Positions 1 to 5,667 of a stretch of 8,439 nucleotides of DNA are shown here, piece by piece (position 1 is the stretch's first letter; the number at the start of each line of letters is the position of its first letter). This stretch comes from an uncultured Selenomonadaceae bacterium (lineage in GTDB: Bacteria > Bacillota > Negativicutes > Selenomonadales > Selenomonadaceae). Location of the stretch: the NCBI GenBank assembly GCA_945637225.1, contig CALZDE010000082.1, forward strand, positions 1 to 8,439, given 5' to 3'. The position numbers and the translations under genes were made by a program. Below the pieces are notes generated by a model. It was not told where the DNA came from and did no database searches. It saw only the letters and a program-made list of their open reading frames with translations.

Positions 1-18
1 GGTTTATGGTGATTACAA

Positions 19-495
19 ATGTCGGTCGTAAGCTTAAAGAAAATTGGTGAGAATAAGTTTGAGTGTCCGGTCTGCAACAGTGCTTTGGAGTATAATAGCG
101 GTGGCGCGGTGCGTATTGTCAATGGTCAGGTAGACTATGAGAATACAAAGCCAAGGTATATATGCTATAGTTGCAACAAATTTTATCGTGAGCTTTTGGA
201 TTCGGGCTTTTATGATGTTTTTGACTTGGAGGAGGAGCTTCGTAAGCCAAAAACTAAAAGGGTAGTAAAGAAAACAGGTGATTTGGCACCAATGATTCTG
301 AAAAAGGATGCAGACGGTACCTGTGAATGTCCTCGCTGTGGTGAAAGAATGAATTACATCGAGGCGGATGCAGTGCGCATTGTCAACGGTGTTCCAGATT
401 TTTCCAATACAGTAGCACATTTTGCCTGTGACAGCTGTAATTCAGTTTACAGGCGTATTGCTAGTACAGAATATTTCCAGTGGAATGAAAAATAA
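19..495 (+). CDS. Uncharacterised tandem zinc-ribbon-like protein (158 aa)
   Basis: I do not recognise this family by name. The protein consists of two copies of one module, at residues 16-57 and 104-145. Each has CPxC, then 29 residues, then CxSC (cysteines 16/19/49/52 and 104/107/137/140), so each copy could hold one zinc ion. The two copies align without a gap and share 20 of 42 residues, including a central AVRIVNG and the ending CN..YR. The linker (about 58-103) has an acidic part (DLEEEL) and then a basic part (KPKTKRVVKK). There is no signal peptide or membrane segment, so it is probably cytoplasmic. ATG 19 is the only reasonable start: an in-frame TGA lies at 10-12, and a weak GGTGA (8-12) sits 6 bases upstream. 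It precedes divIC by 41 bases. Nucleic-acid binding or a structural zinc protein is possible, but function is unknown. The gene call is firm, the function is not. Confidence 0.85.
   Translation: MSVVSLKKIGENKFECPVCNSALEYNSGGAVRIVNGQVDYENTKPRYICYSCNKFYRELLDSGFYDVFDLEEELRKPKTKRVVKKTGDLAPMILKKDADGTCECPRCGERMNYIEADAVRIVNGVPDFSNTVAHFACDSCNSVYRRIASTEYFQWNEK
64..189 (+). repeat. Zinc-ribbon module, copy 1 (residues 16-57)
   Basis: First copy of an internal protein duplication: CPVC at residues 16-19, AVRIVNG at 30-36, and CYSCN..YR at 49-57. Copy 2 is at 328-453, with identical cysteine spacing. Confidence 0.85.
328..453 (+). repeat. Zinc-ribbon module, copy 2 (residues 104-145)
   Basis: Second copy of the duplicated module: CPRC at residues 104-107, AVRIVNG at 118-124, and CDSCN..YR at 137-145. 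It aligns to copy 1 with no gap at 20 of 42 identical residues. An additional cysteine at 102 has no counterpart in copy 1. Confidence 0.85.
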
Positions 496-521
496 ACATT
501 TTCTATGACTGGATAGATTTC

Positions 522-527
522 AGGAGG
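522..527 (+). promoter_or_regulatory. Ribosome binding site of divIC
   Basis: A perfect AGGAGG lies 9 bases before ATG 537 but only 3 bases before TTG 531, which opens the longest frame. It therefore decides for the ATG. Confidence 0.85.
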
Positions 528-536
528 TTTTTGGTA

Positions 537-848
537 ATGTCTGAAGATAGAGGGAGCAGGGTGAGCTATAAGCCTAAGACTCCTGTCTGGTTCTATGTAA
601 TTTTGGCAGCAATACTCATTGGTTCAGGATATACTTTTGCTCAGCAGCAGGTTTTGCTGAATTCCATTGAGGCTGATACAATCTCTGCGCAGGAGAAATT
701 TCAGCTGGCAAAGGATGACAATGCTGCACTTCTTGAAGAAAAAGAGAATTTGCAGAAGCCTGAATATATCGAGAAGATTGCCAGAGAAGAATTAGGCATG
801 ACCAGAGAAGGCGAATTGCCATACATATATACTAAAGAGAAAAAATAA
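537..848 (+). CDS. divIC: Septum formation initiator (DivIC/FtsB family)
   Basis: Small bitopic division protein of 103 aa, the usual size for the family. It has a short cytoplasmic N-terminus (1-16), one transmembrane helix (about 17-35, VWFYVILAAILIG), a coiled-coil-like segment (about 36-73) rich in Q, E, K and L, and the family motif PEYIEKIAREELGM (75-88) followed by REGELPYI. In Firmicutes DivIC works with FtsL and DivIB at the septum to activate septal peptidoglycan synthesis; this role is taken from the family. The frame can be opened two codons earlier at TTG 531, but the AGGAGG at 522-527 has proper spacing only to ATG 537. The position just before an S1-domain gene matches divIC-yabR in Bacillus. 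FtsL belongs to a related small family, but the motif and the neighbourhood favour DivIC. Confidence 0.92.
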   Translation: MSEDRGSRVSYKPKTPVWFYVILAAILIGSGYTFAQQQVLLNSIEADTISAQEKFQLAKDDNAALLEEKENLQKPEYIEKIAREELGMTREGELPYIYTKEKK

Positions 849-858
849 GAATATTCTT
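847..858. repeat. Perfect 12-bp palindrome at the -35 box
   Basis: AAGAATATTCTT reads the same on both strands. It spans the last two bases of the divIC stop codon and the first two bases of the -35 element. It could be an operator half-turn, or chance in A/T-rich DNA. Confidence 0.5.
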
Positions 859-885
859 GACGATTCTGTATCTTTTTAGTATAAT
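857..885 (+). promoter_or_regulatory. Sigma-A promoter for the S1-domain gene
   Basis: TTGACG (857-862) and TATAAT (880-885) are separated by exactly 17 bases, one mismatch from consensus overall. The sequence upstream is A/T rich, as in UP elements. Transcription would start near 892, giving a leader of about 70 bases. A perfect 12-base palindrome (847-858) overlaps the first two bases of the -35 box. Confidence 0.85.
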
Positions 886-947
886 AAGAAGTAATATTTT
901 AGTGCGATTTTGTACTAATTATTGTGTTTTTTAAGTTTAAGCAATTT

Positions 948-953
948 GGGAGG
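948..953 (+). promoter_or_regulatory. Ribosome binding site fixing the TTG start of the S1 gene
   Basis: GGGAGG lies 8 bases before TTG 962. No ATG or GTG lies in frame nearby, and the S1 domain begins at once after the TTG, so the rare start codon is well supported. Confidence 0.85.
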
Positions 954-961
954 AAACTGTT

Positions 962-1468
962 TTGGCCATTGAAGTTGGCAGTATTGTGGAAGGTACCGTA
1001 TCTGGCATTACCAATTTTGGAGCATTTGTGGAACTTCCAGAGGGAAAAGTAGGCCTCATTCATATTTCTGAGGTCGCAGATGAGTATGTAAGTGACGTAA
1101 AGGACTTTCTTAAGGAAAAGGACAAAGTCAAGGTTAAGGTTTTAAATATTGATGATAAGGGCAAGATTGGCCTGTCAATAAAGAGACTCCAGCCTAAGAA
1201 GCAGCCAGAGGGTGGCAAGCCAGCAGGTTCAAGACCTCAGCAGCGGAGCAGTGGTGATGGTGATGCTCAGCCAGCTTTCCATCGCAATACAGGTTTCAGT
1301 TCACAGGCTGGTGGCAACGGTAATTTCCGCCGTAGCACTCCAAGACCTGTAAGTGCTTCCTTTGAAGATAAGCTTTCAAAGTTCATGAAGGACAGCGATG
1401 AGCTGCAGCGTGATTCAAGTCGCCGTACCGACTCCAAGAGAGGCGGACGTGGTGGCAGACGCAGATAA
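962..1468 (+). CDS. S1-domain RNA-binding protein with RGG tail (YabR-like)
   Basis: 168 aa. Residues 4-75 form one S1 (OB-fold) RNA-binding domain with typical landmarks: G.IVEGTVSGITNFGAFVEL, then GLIHISE (31-37) and KIGLSIKRL (68-76). Residues 77-131 are low complexity, rich in Q, G, R, P and S. A short conserved-looking stretch (SFEDKLSKFMKDSDELQ, 133-149) follows, and the end is very basic with RGG repeats (160-168). The family binds RNA and often associates with ribosomes; the exact target is not known. The position after divIC matches Bacillus yabR, which is shorter (about 128 aa), so the difference lies mainly in the tail. It starts with TTG, has its own promoter and is followed by an intrinsic terminator, so it may form a single-gene unit. 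Confidence 0.92.
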   Translation: MAIEVGSIVEGTVSGITNFGAFVELPEGKVGLIHISEVADEYVSDVKDFLKEKDKVKVKVLNIDDKGKIGLSIKRLQPKKQPEGGKPAGSRPQQRSSGDGDAQPAFHRNTGFSSQAGGNGNFRRSTPRPVSASFEDKLSKFMKDSDELQRDSSRRTDSKRGGRGGRRR

Positions 1469-1472
1469 AATC

Positions 1473-1506
1473 AAAAGGCACCTTCGCAGTGGTGAGGGTG
1501 CTTTTT
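1473..1506 (+). terminator. Intrinsic terminator after the S1-domain gene
   Basis: The stem pairs 1478-1485 (GCACCTTC) with 1494-1501 (GAGGGTGC) with one G-T wobble and an 8-base loop. It can be extended by AAAAG (1473-1477) against the T-run TTTTT (1502-1506). Because the flank is A-rich on one side and T-rich on the other, it might also work on the other strand. Confidence 0.85.
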
Positions 1507-1528
1507 CACATTGAATGAGTTTTAGATG

Positions 1529-1534
1529 GGTGAG
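1529..1534 (+). promoter_or_regulatory. Ribosome binding site of tilS
   Basis: GGTGAG, a modest match to AGGAGG, ends 5 bases before ATG 1540. It overlaps the alternative GTG 1534, which therefore has no room for ribosome binding. Confidence 0.6.
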
Positions 1535-1539
1535 TGCAA

Positions 1540-2964
1540 ATGCTGAAACAGCTAAGAGATTTCTGTGAAAAGAATAGCCTTTTACAGCGTGGAAAAACTG
1601 TTTTAGTGGCATGCTCTGGCGGGCCTGATTCTATGGCTATGCTGGATATGCTCCTTAATTTGAAGGCTGAAATGGGTTTTTCATTGGCAGTGGCTCATTT
1701 TGAGCATGGTATTCGTGGACAGGAATCCTTAAATGATGCGGCTTTTGTGCAGGAGTACTGTGACAGGCATGATGTACCGTTTTATATGAAGTCTGCCAAT
1801 GTGCCAGAATGGAGCCGTACACATGGTGAGTCGCTGGAAACATCTGCAAGGAAGCTGAGATACAGTTTTTTGCAGGAAACAGCCAAGATAATTGGCGGGG
1901 CGGACATTGCTACTGCCCATCATCGTGATGACCAGGCAGAGACGGTATTAATGCATATTTTGCGTGGCTCAGGTCTTACCGGTCTTTCGGGAATCCGGCC
2001 TAGAAGGGGTAATATCATTCGTCCTGTCTTGTTTCTGTCTAAGGAACAGCTGATGGACTATTGCTATATGAACGGTATTGAAGCCCGTATGGACCGTACT
2101 AATGAAATTGCCGACTGCACGAGGAACCGCATTAGATTAAATCTCATGCCAAACCTTGCTTCTACCTACAACCAAGGCATTACTGAGGGGCTATGTCATT
2201 TGGCGGAGATTGCCGCAACAGATGGTGATTATTTACAGCAGGAGTCGCTTAAAGCCTATGAAAAATTAGTCAATGTGCGTGATGGCATACTGAAATTTCA
2301 GAGAGAAGAATTTTTAAAGCTTCATACGGCAATTCAGCGCAGAATTATACAGAAAATGGTAAGCGTTGTTTCTGACAATAAGTCAGCAGATAATTTTTCA
2401 TTTTGTGGAATTTCTAACTGGGGTTACGTTCATTTGAAGCTTCTCAGTGATTTCATTGAAAATGGCAGAACTGGCACCAGAATTTCTCTGCCGGGTGATA
2501 TACAGGCGAGCATGGATTATGGTGTGATAAGTATTTTCCGCAAGACGGCATTAGCGTTATCGTCTGTTAATCAGGAAAATATCGAGCTTCAGGTGCCGGG
2601 GGATACTTTCTTAAAGAATGGCGGCGGCTGTATCAGTGCAGAGATTTATGAAGGTGAATTGCCGGAAAAGATCCGCAGTAATAAGTCTGTTTTTCAGGTG
2701 ATACTTGATTACAAAAAATGCTGTGGCAGGCTTCAGGTGAAATACCGTCGGGATGGTGACAGAATACAGCTAAAGGCTGGCTCTAAAAAATTAAAGGATT
2801 TCTTTATAGATAGAAAAATTCCAAGAGAGGAACGTGCTAAAATACCACTTATATGGGATGACAGGGGGATTCTCTGGGTGGTTGGCGTAAAGCATACTCA
2901 ATTGGGCGTATATGATGAGAATACAGAATTATTTTTGGTATTGACATTTGAGAGGGGAGTATAA
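1540..2964 (+). CDS. tilS: tRNA(Ile)-lysidine synthase TilS
   Basis: 474 aa, close to the length of Bacillus TilS. It ligates lysine to cytidine 34 of tRNA-Ile(CAU) using ATP, so that the tRNA reads AUA instead of AUG; it is generally essential. The N-terminal PP-loop ATPase domain shows SGGPDS (26-31), HFEHGIRG (53-60), ATAHHRDDQAETVL (124-137) with the RGSGL that follows, and RNRIRLNLMP (195-204). A middle linker domain follows. The C-terminal tRNA-binding domain (about 385-474) has RRDGDRI (403-409) and GSKKLKDFF (414-422), then IP..ER. The frame also opens at GTG 1534, but the weak Shine-Dalgarno fits ATG 1540. The gene lies 33 bases behind a terminator with no visible promoter between, and ends 3 bases before hpt, so the two are probably translated from one message. 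Confidence 0.95.
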   Translation: MLKQLRDFCEKNSLLQRGKTVLVACSGGPDSMAMLDMLLNLKAEMGFSLAVAHFEHGIRGQESLNDAAFVQEYCDRHDVPFYMKSANVPEWSRTHGESLETSARKLRYSFLQETAKIIGGADIATAHHRDDQAETVLMHILRGSGLTGLSGIRPRRGNIIRPVLFLSKEQLMDYCYMNGIEARMDRTNEIADCTRNRIRLNLMPNLASTYNQGITEGLCHLAEIAATDGDYLQQESLKAYEKLVNVRDGILKFQREEFLKLHTAIQRRIIQKMVSVVSDNKSADNFSFCGISNWGYVHLKLLSDFIENGRTGTRISLPGDIQASMDYGVISIFRKTALALSSVNQENIELQVPGDTFLKNGGGCISAEIYEGELPEKIRSNKSVFQVILDYKKCCGRLQVKYRRDGDRIQLKAGSKKLKDFFIDRKIPREERAKIPLIWDDRGILWVVGVKHTQLGVYDENTELFLVLTFERGV

Positions 2965-2967
2965 ATC

Positions 2968-3519
2968 ATGAAAAAAGATATTAAAGAAATATTTTTTAGC
3001 GAGGAACAGCTGGCTGAAAAGGTAAAGGAATTAGGCGAAAAGATTACTGCTGATTACAAGGAACTCACTGATGATAAGGGTATTCTTTTAGTCGGTGTAC
3101 TGAAGGGTGCGGCTGTATTCTTCACCGATTTGGCTAGAAAAATTGATTTGCCAGTGCGTTTTGATTTCATGATGGCTTCCAGCTATGGCGATGCCAGCAT
3201 TAGCAGTGGCAAGGTTGAAATAAAGAAGGATTTGGATGTAGATGTCCGCAATTACCATGTTATTCTGGTAGAGGATATCATTGATTCCGGCATTACAATG
3301 GAATGTCTCATGCGTATTTTAAATCAGCGTGGTGCTGCCAGCGTGAAGCTCTGTGCTCTTTTCAGCAAGCCTGCCCGCCGTAAAATTCCTGTAAATATTG
3401 ATTATCTCGGTTTTGAGATTCCAGATGAATTTATTGTAGGCTATGGACTTGATTATGCGGAAGAGTATCGTAATCTTCCTTATGTGGGCGTCTTAAAGCC
3501 TGAGATTTACACAGATTAA
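2968..3519 (+). CDS. hpt: Hypoxanthine phosphoribosyltransferase
   Basis: 183 aa, the usual bacterial length. It converts hypoxanthine (and usually guanine) plus PRPP to IMP or GMP in the cytoplasm, for purine salvage. Visible landmarks: GVLKGA (43-48) of the pyrophosphate loop, FMMASSYG (67-74) with the flexible active-site loop after it, the PRPP motif VEDIIDSGIT (101-110) with the likely catalytic base Asp106, Lys134 in SKPARR for purine recognition, and DEFIVGYGLDYAEEYRNLP (153-171) near the purine and metal site. Ser107 stands where many homologues have Thr, a conservative change. The ribosome binding site (GAGGGGAG, 2952-2959) lies inside the end of tilS, with only 3 bases between the stop and ATG, so translation is likely coupled. 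The gene is also called hprT in Bacillus. Confidence 0.96.
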   Translation: MKKDIKEIFFSEEQLAEKVKELGEKITADYKELTDDKGILLVGVLKGAAVFFTDLARKIDLPVRFDFMMASSYGDASISSGKVEIKKDLDVDVRNYHVILVEDIIDSGITMECLMRILNQRGAASVKLCALFSKPARRKIPVNIDYLGFEIPDEFIVGYGLDYAEEYRNLPYVGVLKPEIYTD

Positions 3520-3531
3520 TTTCATATCTTC

Positions 3532-3560
3532 TTGATAAAATAAAAAGAACGTGGTATACT
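3532..3560 (+). promoter_or_regulatory. Sigma-A promoter with extended -10, for ftsH
   Basis: TTGATA (3532-3537) and TATACT (3555-3560) with a 17-base spacer. TGG directly before the -10 (3552-3554) makes an extended -10 (TGn). Transcription would begin near 3567, leaving a leader of about 46 bases before the TTG start of ftsH. No known heat-shock operator (CIRCE or CtsR type) is visible. Confidence 0.85.
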
Positions 3561-3598
3561 AAAAAGATGTGAAGGGCTGACACTTTTGCCTTTTACAG

Positions 3599-3605
3599 AA
3601 GGAGG
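3599..3605 (+). promoter_or_regulatory. Ribosome binding site fixing the TTG start of ftsH
   Basis: AAGGAGG lies 7 bases before TTG 3613. The longest frame opens at TTG 3586, upstream of this site, and so would have to be translated through it. Confidence 0.88.
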
Positions 3606-3612
3606 ATACAGA

Positions 3613-5601
3613 TTGAATAAATTTTTGCGAAACGTAGGATTCTATCTGTTGGTTATATTGATTGCTATTTCCTTCATTGACTATTATTCAAATAAGGACG
3701 TCAAGAAGCATGAAATAAATTATACAGAATTCCTGCAACAGGTTGAGGATGGGAAGGTAGCTAATGTTACTTTAGTGGAGAATAATATCAAGGGCACTTT
3801 GTCCGATGGTACTGATTTTACTACCGTAACACCAGCTTTTCCATACAATGATGAAAACCTTTTAAGTAAGCTTCAGACGAAGAATGTAGAGGTAAAGGCT
3901 GAGAATCCGCCTGAACCACCATGGTGGATGTCTCTTATGTCTTCTATTTTCCCAATTCTTTTATTGGCTGGTCTTTGGTTCTTTATCATGCAGCAGACTC
4001 AGATGGGTGGCGGACGTGTCATGTCCTTTGGCAAGAGCCGTGCCAAGATGAATGCTGACAAGGTAAAGGTTCATTTTGATGATGTAGCCGGTGCTGATGA
4101 AGCAAAGCAGGAATTAGCTGAAGTAGTTGAATTTTTGAAGGAGCCTAAGAAGTACAATGATTTAGGTGCCCGCATTCCTAAGGGCGTACTGCTTTTTGGC
4201 CCTCCAGGTACTGGTAAGACTCTGCTGGCAAAGGCTGTTGCAGGTGAGGCAGGCGTACCTTTCTTCTCCATCAGTGGTTCTGACTTCGTGGAGATGTTCG
4301 TAGGTGTAGGTGCTTCCCGTGTACGTGACCTTTTTGATCAGGCGAAGAAGAATGCACCATGTATTATTTTCATAGATGAGATTGATGCCGTTGGCCGTCA
4401 GCGCGGAGCAGGTCTTGGCGGTGGCCATGATGAGCGTGAGCAGACATTAAATCAGCTGTTGGTTGAGATGGACGGTTTTGCCGCAAATGAAGGTATCATT
4501 ATTATTGCTGCAACCAACCGCCCTGATATACTTGATCCTGCACTTCTCCGTCCGGGCCGTTTTGACCGTCAGATTGTAGTAGATAAGCCTGACTTAAAGG
4601 GCAGAAAAGCTATTCTGAAGGTTCATACCAAGGGCAAGCCGGTAGAAAAGACTGCTGATTTAGATGTATTGGCACGCCGTACCCCTGGCTTTACCGGTGC
4701 AGATTTAAGCAACTTAGTAAATGAGGCGGCACTTTTATCCGCCCGCAGAAATAAGACCATCATAGGCATGCAGGAATTAGAGGAATCTATCGAGCGTGTT
4801 ATGGCTGGTCCAGAGCGCAAATCCAAGGTCATGAGCGACAAGGAAAAGCGTCTCACCGCATATCATGAGGGCGGTCATACCTTAGTAGGTATGCTTCTGC
4901 CTAATGCTGACCCTGTTCACAAGGTAACTATCATTCCTCGTGGCAGAGCAGGCGGCTATACTCTTATGCTTCCAAAGGAAGACCGTTCCTACGCTACCAG
5001 AAGCGAGTTGCTTGACCAGTTAAAGACTCTGCTTGCTGGACGTGTTGCTGAAGAAGTGGTGCTCCATGAAATCAGCACAGGTGCTTCCAATGATATTCAG
5101 CGTGCTACTCAGCTGGTTCGCAGTATGATTACCGAGTATGGTATGAGTCCAGAGCTGGGTACTATCGCTTACGGTGAAGGTCAGAATCATCAGATTTTCT
5201 TAGGACGTGATTTCAATAATCAGCGTAATTATTCTGAGGAAGTAGCGGCGGCTATTGACAAGGAAGTACGCAAGTATATTGAAGAGGCTTATGAGGCTTG
5301 CCGTCAGATTATCAATGATAATCTAGATAAGCTTCATGCTATTGCCGAGGCTCTGATTGAGAAGGAAACTCTCGACGCCAAGGAGCTGAAGGAATTAGTT
5401 GCTGAGGGTAATGTCACTAATCCAAAGGGCATCTATGAAGATGATGACAACGATGATGATGACAACGATGATACCACAACTCCTCTTGTAAATCTTTTGA
5501 AGGACGAGGAAAAGGCAGTTGTGGCTGAAGAAGCTGAGGAAGAGGAAGAAGAAACTATTCTTGCTCCTGAACCAAAGCTGAACACTGTAACAAAAGAATA
5601 A
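3613..5601 (+). CDS. ftsH: ATP-dependent zinc metalloprotease FtsH
   Basis: 662 aa from TTG 3613. Membrane-anchored AAA+ protease that forms hexamers and degrades misfolded membrane and some soluble proteins. Order: transmembrane helix 1 (about 8-23), extracytosolic domain (about 27-104), transmembrane helix 2 (about 107-127), AAA domain with Walker A GPPGTGKT (196-203), pore-loop FVG (229-231), Walker B FIDEID (253-258) and the second region of homology with arginines 313 and 316, then the peptidase domain. Zinc is bound by HEGGH (418-422; many homologues have HEAGH) and probably Asp494 in GASNDIQRAT. After the peptidase domain the tail is strongly acidic: 609-620 is almost all Asp/Asn, and 638-647 has a Glu run. 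The frame extends 9 residues upstream to TTG 3586, but the Shine-Dalgarno supports 3613. It has its own promoter and follows tilS-hpt, as in Bacillus. Confidence 0.97.
   Translation: MNKFLRNVGFYLLVILIAISFIDYYSNKDVKKHEINYTEFLQQVEDGKVANVTLVENNIKGTLSDGTDFTTVTPAFPYNDENLLSKLQTKNVEVKAENPPEPPWWMSLMSSIFPILLLAGLWFFIMQQTQMGGGRVMSFGKSRAKMNADKVKVHFDDVAGADEAKQELAEVVEFLKEPKKYNDLGARIPKGVLLFGPPGTGKTLLAKAVAGEAGVPFFSISGSDFVEMFVGVGASRVRDLFDQAKKNAPCIIFIDEIDAVGRQRGAGLGGGHDEREQTLNQLLVEMDGFAANEGIIIIAATNRPDILDPALLRPGRFDRQIVVDKPDLKGRKAILKVHTKGKPVEKTADLDVLARRTPGFTGADLSNLVNEAALLSARRNKTIIGMQELEESIERVMAGPERKSKVMSDKEKRLTAYHEGGHTLVGMLLPNADPVHKVTIIPRGRAGGYTLMLPKEDRSYATRSELLDQLKTLLAGRVAEEVVLHEISTGASNDIQRATQLVRSMITEYGMSPELGTIAYGEGQNHQIFLGRDFNNQRNYSEEVAAAIDKEVRKYIEEAYEACRQIINDNLDKLHAIAEALIEKETLDAKELKELVAEGNVTNPKGIYEDDDNDDDDNDDTTTPLVNLLKDEEKAVVAEEAEEEEEETILAPEPKLNTVTKE
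5440..5472 (+). repeat. GAT/GAC/AAC codon repeat encoding the FtsH acidic tail
   Basis: The 12-base unit GATGATGACAAC (5440-5451) is followed by a 15-base version with one more GAT (5452-5466) and then GATGAT (5467-5472). It encodes DDDN DDDDN DD and is the kind of short repeat that changes length by slippage without shifting the frame. Confidence 0.75.
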
Positions 5602-5616
5602 AATAAATATATTATG

Positions 5617-5650
5617 GAGCTGGGAATGAACTGTTTCCAGCTCTTATTTA
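5617..5650 (+). terminator. Terminator-like hairpin after ftsH
   Basis: GAGCTGGGAA (5617-5626) pairs with TTTCCAGCTC (5634-5643): ten pairs with one G-T wobble and a 7-base loop. It is followed by TTATTTA (5644-5650), a broken T-tract, so termination may be only partial. The hairpin lies 16 bases behind the ftsH stop and 24 bases before the birA start. Confidence 0.7.
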
Positions 5651-5654
5651 GGTT

Positions 5655-5660
5655 AAGAGG
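5655..5660 (+). promoter_or_regulatory. Ribosome binding site of birA
   Basis: AAGAGG lies 7 bases before ATG 5668. The longest frame opens at ATG 5614, inside the region before the hairpin, with no ribosome binding site. The out-of-frame ATG 5661 directly abuts this site and leads to a stop after 12 codons. Confidence 0.8.
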
Positions 5661-5667
5661 ATGCATT

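Noticed and set aside
496..530. Promoter between the zinc-ribbon gene and divIC
   Set aside because: The 41-base gap holds a good ribosome binding site but no -35/-10 pair with proper spacing, so divIC is more likely co-transcribed with the gene before it.
899..918. Small hairpin (TAGTGC/GTACTA) in the leader of the S1-domain gene
   Set aside because: Six or seven weak pairs including a G-T in A/T-rich DNA, without a terminator, an alternative structure or any known riboswitch features.
3586..3612. Upstream TTG extension of ftsH
   Set aside because: It has no ribosome binding site of its own, and the true Shine-Dalgarno would be inside the added nine codons; the added residues are not typical of an FtsH N-terminus.
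5587..5615. Possible promoter for birA with TATTAT or TATATT near 5608-5615
   Set aside because: There is no acceptable -35 box at 16-18 bases upstream, and the A/T-rich words are expected by chance just after a stop codon.
5583..5660. Possible biotin operator before birA (TGTAACA at 5586-5592 and GGTTAA at 5651-5656)
   Set aside because: The two half-site-like words are about 60 bases apart, whereas Firmicute biotin operators have arms about 14-16 bases apart, and neither word matches fully.
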